Of a DNA stretch of 64,000 nt, positions 33,364-46,762 are shown one piece after another; position 1 is the stretch's first letter; every line of letters starts with the position of its first letter. The notes under the pieces are model-generated. The model searched no databases. It saw only the letters and a program-made list of their open reading frames with translations, and was not told the DNA's origin. The translations under genes and the position numbers were made by a program. This DNA comes from Apteryx mantelli (Eukaryota > Chordata > Aves > Apterygiformes > Apterygidae): NCBI RefSeq assembly GCF_036417845.1, contig NC_089981.1, positions 8,449,501 through 8,513,500 of the forward strand, written 5' to 3'.

Positions 33364-35644
33364 TTTCCTTAGTCCACTCACTCTCAAACAACTGTATATG
33401 AGGCAGAGAAGAAGAGTCAGAAAAGTTTCTTGCATCTCTGAATTTTGCATTTTCCTGTATAATCCCACAAGGCTTTCAGGGTGCTGCAGTCTGGTTGCAT
33501 CTCTGCATGCTGCTCTTAGTAGGGCTATTGTTTCTACAGCAGACAATCTCCTTCCAAAAAAACCCAATCTTCTAGATCAGGTATTCAAACAGACAGATAT
33601 CCATGCTAAACCCAACAGAAGCAGCAATGACCAAACCTACCTCAAGCAGAAAGAAGCTAATCCCTACAGCTTCTAAAGGCCTTGGCCTCTGTTCCCAGCA
33701 GAGATCACTATACTATTGTCACACTTTTTTTTTTTCTTTTAACCCATTACATCAGGATTTCCTTGACAGTGCTGTCCATTCCCACTCTCAGACAACTGTT
33801 TGATATGCAGTTCAAAGTCACCTGCATATCATTTTGATTAGAAAGAGGCTGTTGGAAACAGCTAACGTTTGCTCAAGCTTTTATCTGCTGTGAAATAGTT
33901 TGTGGCCAAAACAATGACACACACATATCATTTTAAAATATTATTAAACCTAGTTCCAGACCTTTCACAACAGCTCAGTCTTAGATGCTTTAAAGAAATT
34001 TCTTTTCAGAATATTCTTTTCAGAAGAAAGAGTTTTAGGAAGTGTAGTGCCTTATGCTGGTCATCCATCTGGGTTAATATTCATTTTGAAAATCTTGATT
34101 AATGAGAAAAGATATGTTTGTCCAGTCCCCAGCTGTCTGCCTCATTTCCCAACTCGGAAGGAAATGTTTGGAAATTCATGGTCATTAACTTGCCTGTAGC
34201 TTTTGGAAACATCTGAAGTGTTTTTTGATGGTGTAGCTACAGAAAACTTTTCCATAGTATTCAGACAGTGCTAGTTTAGTCCACAATTCGTAAGAGATTC
34301 CTTCCATTTATAGAGGTAGTAAACGTTGTTGGTGACTACACAGCCTGTTGGTACCAGAAGCAATGATCTGGTTGCCTCAGTTTGTTGGTGAATATTACAT
34401 TGGTATGACCTTACTGAAAAGGGTAAGAAAGGGTCTTCCAGCTGTCCATGCAGACTATTGTTCCCCAAAACTATGAGAGTATAGCATGGCTCACATCCAA
34501 ATGGGTCAGTTCTCTTCTCCCATTTGCCACTTCAGAAGGGGTTAGCCATGGGCAAACTATTAATGAGCAGTCACCCGGCACTGTATCCTGTCATTGTCTT
34601 GGGGGTAGAGGGGGGAGGGAAAGAGATAGATGGACATGGATTTGGTGCATGCCAACACTGTGATAGGCTCTGTATTATTTAAGTAGTGACAGTCATACCA
34701 AACCAGTTCTGGAGACAATGCCCTGCTGGTTTTTATTTAACTGCAGATGTAGGAATTGCCTAGTTCAGACCCTGAAATTACACATCCGTGCGTGGCTCCA
34801 GGGCTCTTTTTCAGCTGAGAGAAAAGGTGCTATGATGGTGCAGTTCATCTGGCGTAGGAGAAATATTTACTTTGGGATGGGATGAATGCCAATTCTTGAT
34901 TTTTCTTCACCTGCTGCACAGGGAACTGCACAGAAAGCCCTGGTACAGATGCCTCACCTGCACTGTTTCCCATCAATCCCATCCATAACAACTCTGCTGT
35001 GATCTCAACATGAGAACAGAGGCAGCCCCCTTCCACCCCCCCCACTCCCCACCCCAAAAAAGCTTCATGAAAAATTCATGGAGGCATTTACCAACTTCTT
35101 AAAGCCTGGCTTTGGAATTTAAATGGTTTGGGATAGGAATGGACAATCATGCTATTTTTAAAGTTGTTGAAATATATTTTAAAAAAAATCAGAAAATGCA
35201 TTATGAACCCCTTGTCAACATGATGACCCACAGCTGAAGGTGAACAAAACTTAAACTACTTTCATACTTTCGCTGGTTTACTGTTAAGAATGCACATTCA
35301 TTAGCACTGAGAGCTGAGTTCCAGCAGGAAACAGTCATGAGCTTAGCCTTTACAGAAAGGCAGCAACCACAATAAAAGGCCCCTAAGAAACACATCCTTG
35401 ACACTTGGTTTCAGTACAGAGCAGTGTGCAAACAACAAAGTCCTCTCAATTATTCTGCACCAGGCACCACAGCTGGAATGCCATGGCACAGTGCTTTAAC
35501 AAACCTGAGGTCTATCTCCAGCCATGAGCATTCATCATCGCAGCACAGAAGCATAGTTAAGATGCACCCAGATTTATCACCACAACACGCACGCCCAGGA
35601 GTCTGCACAGCACTCTGCCTCTTACCAGAGCAAGTCCAGTGAAG
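33364..35644. other. Spacer intergenic DNA, no gene recognised
   Basis: No gene or repeat family recognised. Short T and A homopolymer runs only (for example near 33725 and 35180). Confidence 0.5.
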
Positions 35645-35862
35645 GGCCATGAACTGATTAAGGCACTGGAGCATCTCTCTTACAAAGGGAGGCAGAGGAC
35701 TGTTTAGCCCAGAGAAGAGAGGGCTCATGGTGGGGGATCTTATGGATGTTTATAAATATCTGATGGGAAGGTGTGAAGAAGATGGAGCCAGACTCTTCTC
35801 AGTGGTGCCCAATGACAGGAAAATAGGCAATGGGCACAAACTGAAGCTCAGGGAAGGGATGG
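35645..35862 (+). repeat. CR1 LINE fragment lacking the 3' end
   Basis: The stretch shares CR1 text just upstream of the piece at the window start: CTGGAGCATCTCTC, CTGTTTAGCCCAGAGAAGAG, GATCTTATGGATGTTTATAA, and GAAGATGGAGCCAGACTCTT (the last also at 4-23). It ends near 35862 without the CR1 tail, so the 3' part has been lost. Confidence 0.9.
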
Positions 35863-38800
35863 TGTACCCAGAATGCATTTTGTTCTTTTGGCTTTATCTG
35901 GTGGGATACAAAATGGAATATAATCCAGTATCTGATAAAAGACTACACTTCTTCCTATAAATTTTGCCCTGTAGACTTTCATAACAACGGTATTATCACT
36001 TTTAGGAGCTACTCAGACATTTAATTTTTTCCCCTCTCCCAGTGCATAGAAGTCTAGGCAGACTTGGCATTGAAGGATCTTTCCATATACCTTGCATTAC
36101 TATATTAAACAGTAACTCAGTACTTGCAGGAATGACTTACACACTGGTTCTATAGCGAGAGCTCACAAGAATATTCTAGCTGAATCTTATGCAGGAAATT
36201 CTTTACTGATAACCATTCTAGCAATTCATTACTATGATCAGCTATGATTTTGTATAGGCCCTCCAGAAATGACAAAAGGTAAACCACTTGTGAAATCCAT
36301 GCGCTACTTGAAGTGCATGTGTAGCCAGGCATAAGAATGAACACAAATTACCAGCACTACTTCAGAGAACAATCAAAAAAATCCCACTCTTGTTCCAGGA
36401 AGCATCCATGCATTTATTTATTGCAATGCCACTTTCCCTCTGGATGCACAGCTTGGTGTATATGTTACTGTTCCAACACTACCAACCAATAACTTTTACA
36501 GTGTTAACGTGGATAATATTGTTGATCAATCACTCCTAAAGCCTCTTCTCTATGTTTGCAGTGTGTGCCTCTTACAAAATTAAGACTCCCATGTATATGT
36601 TAGAAGATATGCTGGTATTCTCCAAGGATTACCAAACACAGGTCTACCTTATGCAATGCTTGCATAGACCTTCGGCTGGAATAAATGCATGAGGTCCAGT
36701 TCTCTTTGTGTGTACTGCAGTAAGCCCTAGGACCATCAGAAATCACGTATCCCATGAAGTTTTGAAACAGAGAATGGAGCTAGTCTTTATGTAATAAACC
36801 CAACAGATGCCAGAAATGTACACAGTGAACAGATACATTTCATGTATGCCTAGGAGTAGAACTAGGGCTGTGCCCTTCCATCTTCCCAAAGTGGCTTAAT
36901 GTGCTCTCCACTAGCTGGAAACTTTCCGAGTTACCCATCTTTTGTTGGACAGCCACAAGAGGGCAATACTTCATACAAAATCGCTCTGTGATACACAGCT
37001 CCAAAATACAGTGCTGTACAGATAGTCAAGTGATGAGGTGCTAATACTAGCCAAACGAATGCACCTCCTGCCTGTGAGATGCTCCCTTTCTGGAACTTCT
37101 AACCTGAGACCTTACATCTAGATCCCAGTGCTGATAATCCAATCCTGTCACAATGCAACGTCTGACATTCTGCTAAACCATACATCGCTAGCCATCAGCA
37201 TGAAGTACGTGGTAAAGCTAACTATCTCATCAAAATGCACACGTCTAAAAGGTAGTGGTGTAGTTGTATGTGAAAGTATAAACAAGTTCAAGGAGAGCTT
37301 CACGTCATGTATCTCAGAAACCTCTTTCAGGTTGGGATGCATTGCGCCTTCAAGGTGAGAGTCTCCCATGACTATGGAGAGAGCTTTGGGCTGCTGGCTC
37401 TCAGTGACACCTCTAGTTTTCAGATGTGTCATTGTAGGCATGTTCTTAGTTGTACCGGGTAATTAAAAGTAGAAACATAGGGCAGTATCTGAGATATGTT
37501 CTTAGCCATATCTAATGAGGCCTTCCAATTAACCAGGTTGGTTGTGATGTGTTAGCCCAAGACTACAAAGGTCTAGGCTTGTGAATATGATGTTACTGAT
37601 CCTCACGATGCTTGTGAACTGTATGTGCCACTATTATGTACCAAATGCAAATGCCGACTTTAAGGCCTTAGGAAAATATCAGCAATTACCAAAAGCGTCC
37701 TCAGCTGTGTCTGTATTATGCTGTTCTTTTTATCAGCTTTGTCATACGGTTACCAAGGCCTAGTGAATTTTACCTAAGTAGAGAAATATTTCATAACAAT
37801 AGCATTACTAGCCTCTCTCTATTCTAGATACTGAAATATTCAGTCCATATGCAATACTTGCAGTACTTGTGAAGCATTACTCAGGAAAAAAAGAGGAGGC
37901 CTTTAGGCCAGTTGCAAGTAGATGTTACATATTGCTTGTAAAAAGGATATTCGTTCGCCCAGCAAAAAAAAAAAAAAAAAATCTCAGGAGTCTATTTGGA
38001 GAATACATGCATGCACTAGTTGATGATATGCTGGGCCCAGATAATTGCAGGCCTGTTGGGGGAGCAATTTAAATCAAAAGTTTTGAATGCACACCTCTGA
38101 ATTCAGTGAGTCCTTGGAAAAATAGTTCTTCCTTTGAGCCCTGCTTTCCAGGTCAACACCTCTCAGTGGCTTTTTTGGTTGCAGAAAACTCAGCCCTGGC
38201 CCGCTAGGAGAGTCTCTCTCCCTCTGTCACTTCAGAGGCTTCGCTCTGGCCAAGTCCTGCAGCACACTGCCCCCCCTGCAACTCTCAGCTGTCTCTAATC
38301 TGCATTCAAACTGCAGATTCCCTACCAAATTCCTGCCCTGCCAAAGGCACTTGCTTTCCAAAAGGCTCTCTAAGGTCAGGATGTTTGGGGCAACTGAAAT
38401 CTCCTGGAGTTTCATCTCGATCCACAGTGCAGCAACCAGGACAAGACAAATAAGCAGCCGTTCCCCCTGGTGCCCAGCCACATGCTTTTACATCTATACA
38501 CTCATTATTATCGCAACTTCCTGGCTGTTTTTTTTTTTTCCCCCTAGATTTTGAATCCTAGCTTTGGATCTCAAAGCAAATAGAAAGCTTGGAAGGAGAG
38601 GAAAAGTCTTTTTATGCATGCCATACTGCTGTTTTATTTAGGCCTCTTCTTTGCACTGTGCATGCTACTGCATTGTGTAACCCTGCAGACTGGTGCTTCC
38701 ACCGAGGGTCGTCGGCCTTATACCTGAGGAGCCGTCACTATGGGGTTTATGTAGGCATCAGAGGGGCAAGTGTTTGTCTGGAGAAGGGCTTTGTTCAGCC

Positions 38801-41800
38801 CTCTCATGCCACACCAGGACTATGTTCCTGGAGTAATGCCATCAAAGCAATCTGATTTTGACTAATAGTGGGATTAATGAGCTTTGTCAGGTCTTGAGCT
38901 GTCCAACTAAGGATGCTCGTTATGAGCCCAGGCCAATTACAGACTTAGCTGCTGCCTTCAGACATGGGGCTGAGAACGATCCTTTTTTCTTTCATGGCCA
39001 TTTGTGTTTCAGACATGGAGACAAGATGCTCTGAGGTAGTTCTGTTGCAAGGGAATAATCCCTCCCTGCAGCTCACATTGCAGGTGGGCTCCATCCTCCC
39101 TGCTAGGCTCCCTCAGAATGTTCTTTATTCTAAAATTAAATGAAAAACTGGGTTTCTAATGAAAACTTTGTCCCCTATTTTCCAGGTTCTGCAAAGGAGA
39201 TGGAGTAGCAAGAAGAAATCTGCAGAGTAGGAGGCCTGGGACAGCAGAAGAAGAAAGGGAAACTTGTGAGTTGGCCTCATCTTTGCCAGAAACCATTTCT
39301 GAGTTTACTGCCTTTGCTATGTAGACCAAATTGGTCAGTCAGCTGTGTATCATCCCAGCAAAAAACAGAGCAGTTCAAAACCAGCTCAGTCCAGGCAGTT
39401 TTAAGCTGCAGCCCCACTAGTGCAATGCAGCCAGCTCTGTTTGACCCATCATCTTTAAATGAAATAGATTAGACCGGGGTCTCTGTGGGGTTTTTGGAGA
39501 TACAGCAAAAGCATTGTAGAGATCCTGCCAGTTTTCACAGGCTGCTTTTCCTTCAAGGCGGTCTCTCACTGTCCCTAGATTAGAGCAATAATCACGTCTG
39601 ACTGTAAGATGAGAGAGCTGCTAATTTCAAGGAGTGAAAGAACTTGAGCTTTTAATGATGCACACTGGAGCCAATTTAAACACACTCGCAAACTCACTTG
39701 CCAAGTTGAATCATTGCAATTTGTCAGGCACGAGTTTCTTAACTGTACCTACGGAGACCTTACTAAAATCATCCTAAGTCATTTCCTGGAGAGACAAACC
39801 AATTATATTAAATTGCTTGCCTTGAGTCTTTAGACACAGGCTCCTTAAAGCTGTAACCTACCTGGAATTTGCATTTGGCTTCCTTGTCAAAGTCAGAGTG
39901 ATTAGTTCAAATCAATACATGTAATAATCTGCGTAGGGTTTCCTCAGAGAAAAGCAAAGGAAATCACAGACATTTCCCCTGGAGGAAAGGTAAAGCCTAA
40001 AAAAAGAAACTAGGAAATTACAGTTTCACAATTACAGATGAAGCAATTAAAAAAAAAATCTGAAATGCCACAGTTTTGTTCTTATGGCTATGTTAGCATC
40101 CGTCAAATATTACTAGTCATCAGTTAATAAGTATCAGCCTGACGTGCCTGTTTTCCACAGTCTCTCCATTTTGCCTCACCAGCACAAAATGTCTTCTTAA
40201 AGGCAGACATCTTAATGCTGAGAGAAATCAAACTGGCAACTGAGGAATCCAGTGCTGAAGTCCATCACTGCCACAGATTATGAAACAGGGTGCCTCTTCT
40301 GAAAAAAAAAAAAAGAACTTTAATAATAAAATAATTGAAATTTGACAGTATACATAATCCAGCCCAATTTGTTCTCTCTCCTGCCACCTCTCTCAGGTTA
40401 TTAGGCAGAGCAGAGGGGTTGCCTTGGGCAGCAGATTAGTAATGGCAGCAAGATTGCCAAGACCCCAGCAGAGCAGAATCCTGGAAAATTTCAGTGGGGC
40501 ATAAATGGAGGTGGTCACTGAAGGAGTGGGGCAGGGAAGGAAGAACAGCCCCCTCCCCAAACTGGCAATTGTGTCCTTGTTTTCTTCTGTATCCTTAGCA
40601 GCGGGTAGTGAATTCCAGCTCTTCAAGGCTGTCCCTGCACAACTCTGTGGCCTCCTTTCGGGTTTGGCAACAAAATTCAACTGCCAAGAAGCCTGTCAGC
40701 CAACCCTTCAAGTCTGCCAGTGCAACTCTTATCCTAAACCCTACCCGACAAGCACGCCATAGTTCCATTAAGGATCCCAAATCCTATTTTCCACTGCCAT
40801 GTTCCCTACGAGATCAAAGATCAAGAATACCTCCAGCCCACCTCCGCCATATGTGTCAACTCACAGACCCAAGTGAGGGCTGCTACCTACAGACTTGGAA
40901 ATAGAGAGTTCAGTCCCCTGTCCTGCAAAGACCTTTGGCATCCCAGACGGTTTTCACACAATGTCAGACCATGCAGAGATACCACTTGCCCCCACCTGTG
41001 ATCATGGGCTCTAACCTTATTATAGTGCAATGCCTTTCAAACTGAAGAACTCAGCACTGAGGATAAGCTGGCTGCTGTTGCAAGGCCATGGCTGAAGAAG
41101 GTAGAGTCCAGGGGGTGGGGGAACCTGGATGTGTTGGTGGCCAGACAGGCTACAGCCAACACGGAGGGGGTCTGCGAAGTAAGTGCCAAGGTCTGGCTGA
41201 ACTCCTGGAGCAAGGGACTCAGCTGAGGAAGACTCCAGGGGCTGTTTGGGGAAAGAATGGTCCCGCTGTGGTGGCCTGGTTAGGTTGTGCGTGAGGATGC
41301 TGACTCTGGATGGAGGGAAGGCAAAGGAAGGGAGGAGAGGACTAAAAGGAGACATGGCTCAGCCTAGCAGGAGGAGAAGAAATGAGTAATTGGAGCAAGT
41401 GACAGAAGCGAGCAGGAGAAGCGCAGTTCAGGGCACTACCTAGATAAGCTCAAGCAGCTGGAAGTCCAGACTGGCACTCAACCTAGCCTCCACAGGTAAC
41501 GACACAGACTGTGAATGCTCGTAATGGCAGAACTGAGCTGAGGCCAGGGTTTACCTTGTTTCCAGCAATGACAGGCTGTGAGGCGATCAGCAATTGCAAA
41601 AAAGTCATTTGCGCATCCTCTGCAGACATGTCCCTCGTTTGTAGCTGGCTAACTCTGCTCCTAAATTCACTGTTTCCACCATTCTGTTATTTCTCCCTGA
41701 AGTCCAGCTGAGCCCCTTCACTTTTGGGCCATAGCCACCTGCTGCTATTTCAGTCTGCCTTCACCCCCATGCATATCTGAAGACCTCTGTCCCAAAAGCT

Positions 41801-44800
41801 GTTCCTGTGAGGTAATTACATACTCAGTTGTTTCCAGTTGATAAACCTCGTGTGCTTAGAGATGCATGCAATGGACACACATGCAGAATTACCACTACCT
41901 TAATAGCCCCGGTATTCCTCCACGATCCCACAGTGCCAGGTCCCCTTCCCGCTTCCAGCACAACATCTCCCAAGGAAAAATAAGTAAAAATAAATCATCT
42001 CTGTAAGTGCTCCTATTCCCAGGTTTTTAGCACTTCCTTTTAAACCAACTGCCCAGCTAGTCAGCTGGTATAGTTTGACTTTGATCCGTTGTTACATTTG
42101 AGGTGGAGAAGCACTTCCAGTTTCCAAAGCATTTTTCATACCTACTTTCTTGTCCAATTTCATTTAATTCAAAACACACTCTATTATTACATATTATATG
42201 ACTGTATTGCAATGTCTATGATGTACATTCTGAAATATCTAATAATTTCTTTGTTGAAGTTAAATGTTTCAAAATGATCAAAATGAAGCTTTTTGATTTT
42301 TCTCAATTGAAATTTAGCATAATTGACCCAGAAGACATTTCAGTGTTTCAACATTGCTCTCTCATGCAAAAGGAAGATTAGAGAAGTAGGAATTCACCAT
42401 TGAAGAGAAACACTATTTGCCCAAAGATGGGAGATCTTTCGAGAGCAGCCTCCACCAGGAATATCAACGACTCCCCCACTGCTTCTGACCTTCCTTCTCT
42501 TTCTGCAGGTGTGGGAGTGAGGGCAAATTTAAGATAGCATTTAAAATACCAGCAGGAAATGAGTGGAAATGGAAAATGTCCCACGTCCCTGTAAGATGAG
42601 TTTGCAAGAGAGAGATGATGAATTATCTTCTTGAATGGCCTGTCTCCTTCCTTTACTACAAAGGCAGCTTAGACAACTAGATTAGATTCAGTCACCTAAC
42701 TTTTAAATAGCTTAACTGCAGGGAGATGAATCCCATCTGCTGTATAGACATGTGGCATGTGCTCAAGATCCATGATGGGTCTGGATCTACTGCACAGCTC
42801 TGTCCAGGAGATGCATTTCACATTCTCTGAAATATCACACTGAGCTGCACCGTGTGCTGTTCTGACTGTCTTTATGTGCACAGTAAACTATGCACATCCC
42901 GAAATCTGGGATGCACTGAGCCTAATCAACATGACATGAAAAAAAACAAAAATAAAACTCCTGCCCTGGAAATCCACCAGCCTTACCCTCCCAAGCCTGC
43001 AGTTCTGTGCCATGCCATCACACCATATTTCCATACCACAGCAATCCAGGAGGCCAGGCTCCATGATTACTCTTTCAAATGCTCATAGGTGTGAAACACT
43101 TGGGGAAAACATACAGGAAGACTCCCTTGCTGAGCTTTAGCTGTATGCAAGTGACCTATTTAAAGCTAATCAGGCTTCCTCTGTGTTCATCAGAGAGAAA
43201 GAAGTTAGCATCTTCACAGAGCGCTTCTTCCTTAGGACAAGTTGAATCATCTCCAGGAACTGCCTGTCTCTCTCCGTTGAGTCCAGAGGGGGTTTAGATG
43301 ACTAGATTAGATTCAGACAAAGCTTCTACATGCTTACTGGTAGATGACATGAGCGTTTTCAGCCACAATCCTCCCTAATTTCTCCCTTTTATCTCTACTG
43401 AGAGATCTCCAACCACCCAGGCACCAGCACGAGGTCCTTCAGTAGGATGCCTGAATTTAGGCGAGAAGAACTGAATCCTAAGAGTCAGTTACTCTAACAC
43501 AAACAGATAATGCAACTCCCTGTATTTCTCTTGCTGGCAGATGTTGAACTTTTGACGTATTTGGTGACATAATTAATACATTCATAATGGATAATTTGCT
43601 GAAGGAGCACAGTAACTTAATTGCTGCAAGGTGGAAGTTTCACAGTTATTCAGTTCACCTCACAGAAGAAAATCCTGTTGTCTTCCCTTTACTCTGCTTC
43701 CCCAAATACTTGTGCTGCCTCCCCAGCTATAATACTGGATTGTGTCACTTCCTCCTTTACCTATGGATGTCCCCTGGTATGACTTTTCATAATTAACTTG
43801 TGCAGGAGAATTATGACAATTTTCAGAAAAGTTTTTTAAAATATAGCACCCTACTATGGCTAAAGAAAATCCAACAAATAAAATAGCCATCTTCAACTTA
43901 CCGGAAAACATCAGCACCAGCGTATACGCGTTTACATACACTCAGGTTTGTGCCTTCGCCATCTGGTGGCAAAGCACGATCATAGCATGTCCACAGAGCT
44001 GAGAAAGTTTTTGGACCGTATCTATTTGTTTGAAAATGGGGATTCTAAATTAATAAGTAAGATTGTTGAGAAAGTTTCTGTTTTCCAACGTTTATTGATA
44101 ATATCATCAGTTATATACATACACCATTTGGAGAGCTTCTATTTTGTAAATAGGTGATACTTATTGTTTACTGCTGCTACTTGTTTTACTGTATTATCTT
44201 GTAATTATATTGTACTGAACAACATTGCATTGCATCATATCTGAGCGTTGTGGCACAAAAATATCCGACATGCTCTTTTCAGATAGTTGACTCTGCATCT
44301 AGTCATAGGCTTGAGCAGAAGGCTGTCCCAGCTTATTGCAGTTAGAGCTGAGCACATGGATTTGTCTTATCCAAATTTAAACCTCTGCAGCAGATTTGAG
44401 TCCATCTGACCTCATCAATGTAATCTTTCTTTAAGGTTTAAAAAAAAGGGGGGGGGCACTTCTTGGGCACTGTTCATCTTTTCTTAGAAGAGACATCTTC
44501 ATAGCCCGGGATCCATGAATCTTCTTTGTAAACTATGAAGAACACGAGATGCAGAGCTTAGGTGAAGGCGATTACTTCTGAGATCATATCTCTTACATCA
44601 TAGAGAGCCAAAGCACAGACAGCAAAAACCTCACATCTTGTCCTTCAGACTGGGGAATCCAAGTCAGTGAGTGTAATTAGAACCCAGTTACTTTCTCGTG
44701 TATCCTGAAATATTGGAGCTGAGAAAGATATCTGAGCCATATTACATGCTAAGATCAAATTAAAAAAAAAATGTACTTCTTGTTTTCTTTTTTCTAACTC

Positions 44801-45193
44801 TTACATTGTGTAGGAGGGAATTTACTAGTTACACTGGTTAGTATGAAATTTGCATTTTCCTGGCCTTAGAAATTAGTAGCTGAAAGATCTATTTCCCATC
44901 TCCAGTTTCTTTGCTATGAAGGATGGCCGTTCATTTTCTTACACCCACTGCTTAATCCTGCCTGCTACAACACTGGATTTCAACACAGGTGGAGTTGCTT
45001 GCTTTCTCAACTGGGAAGTAACATCTGTGTTCACTTTGGAAGATCTTGTATGATCCAAGCATAAGTTGCTATGTAATTGCTTCTGAGACTTTTTTTTTTT
45101 TTCTTTCAGTAAGGACTGGATTATTTACCAGATTTTCCTATAGACCCTTGATCTCCAGATGTCTATACATACATATAGAAGCTCCATCGTTAA
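35863..45193. other. Spacer intergenic DNA, no gene recognised
   Basis: 9.3 kb of single-copy DNA without a recognisable gene. A poly(A) run lies at about 37964-37981. Two short related segments (GACTAGATTAGATTCAG-like at about 42678 and 43300) are about 625 bp apart. Open frames here are short and carry no motif I know. Distal exons of neighbouring genes or noncoding RNAs cannot be excluded by reading. Confidence 0.5.
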
Positions 45194-46226
45194 CCAGATA
45201 AAAGCCTGTTCAGATCTCCTTCTTTTTCAGAGTGCTGTGCATTACCAAGAGTGGAATAAATCCAAATCTTCTCAACATTTTGGAAAGAGACCATCTCTGT
45301 TACACAAAACTGAAATAACAGAGATAAAGTCTGTTTCTATTTAAAAGTAGACTAAAATTTAGCAAAACATCGTTTCAGGACAATGTGGAACGAGAATGTC
45401 ACAGTCTAGGAATCCTAGAATAGCCTCATTTTCACACGTGTTCTTTGTGGCTTGTATGTCCAATTTATTGATAGAATTGATACAGCAGCAGCAGACTGTA
45501 GTGATGTATTCTTCTGTGCAAATAAATTGCAGTTACTTACCTTTGGTTTAATAAAGACATGATAAGTGAAAATGGATATGAATTTAACTCTTTTCATAGT
45601 CGTGGAGTTTAAGTGCAGCTGACATCTACTCTGGAATATCATTGTAATCCCATGCAAACAAATGCATTTGAAACCTTATTTTCCCCAGAGATACTGACCA
45701 TCCATTTCTGTCTTCACAGGTAACTTTGTATATCCTGCACACCTTCAAAAGTCAGCTCATGAATTTATACGCCTGTTTACCTACTAGTCAGACAGTCAGT
45801 TTGTTATGAGTGTGAATGGAGCTTGGTTTGGTGCAGGAATGAGCAGAATTAATCAAAGAATGTTTTCTATCAGACATTTGTCTAGTAGAATGCCATCAAG
45901 TTGACTGGAAACAGTTGGAATCCAACCAGTGGACTTTAATATCCTTTTCTGAATTAAAAAAATATTAGTATCACAGTTATAAATATGGCAGTGAAGGAAT
46001 AGTTGGTTTATTTGTAATAAATCTGGAGTAGCTCTACGTGCATATGGCTGCTTATGGAATTCATCTCACCTAGAGATATACCTTTAAGCATGCCTTCGTT
46101 TCTGTCTTCCATCTTAGTTTCTTCTCAATAGGGAGGGGGAGGAAAAAAAAATAACAGGTGTTTTTACAGAATGGTTCATCTAAGTATCTTAGACATCTGC
46201 TACATGATGAGATGAGTTATGCCATA

Positions 46227-46762
46227 GAAGTGCCCCTTTTTTCCTTCCTTTTCCCTATTCAGGATGTGTAGAATGATAAGTTCAGGAGGCTGCAGCCAGG
46301 GCCTGTCCCTCTGGCCCTGAGCCAGGTGGGCAGAGAAGACCTAGAGATGGTAGCCGAGTTCAACCAAGAGTCCAGATGACCAGGAGAGTTCCTGGTGATG
46401 AAGCAGGTATGAGGTCAAGCTGAGAAGTCAGCCTGCGGGTCAGAGCCAGGATCAGGCCTGGTGAGGGTAACCAGGGACAGAGAGAGTCCAGTGCCTACTG
46501 GGCAGGCCCAAAGTGACAAGATAGGTCCAGGGTCAAGCTGGGAAGTCAGTCCACAGGGCAGGGTCCAGAGCAATGGAGTCTGCACGCTGAGCTGAGCTGA
46601 GCTGAGCTGGAGATCAGTGCTCCTCTAGGGAAGCTCAGACAGAAACTGAAGGCCCAGGGTTGAGCTTAAATGGGGCTCCTGGGCCCATGGGCAGGAGGTG
46701 CAAGTGGCTGCCTCAGGCGAGGATGATCAGGCCCATTAAGGCCTGTTAGTGCCCTCAGACCC
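46227..46762. repeat. GC-rich repeat-like block (right copy)
   Basis: Reverse-complement partner of 22945-23480, with the same pentamer run (GAGCT units at about 46588-46610) and internal duplication. Family not identified. Confidence 0.4.

Noticed and set aside
40393-40680. Minus-strand frame reading like LINE text (SWNSLPAAK)
   Set aside because: A single short LINE-like phrase without neighbouring conserved text or a repeat tail is not enough to call an element.
42669-43320. Two similar GACTAGATTAGATTCAG segments about 625 bp apart
   Set aside because: Similarity covers only some tens of bases and does not extend to a full tandem duplication; no family recognised.
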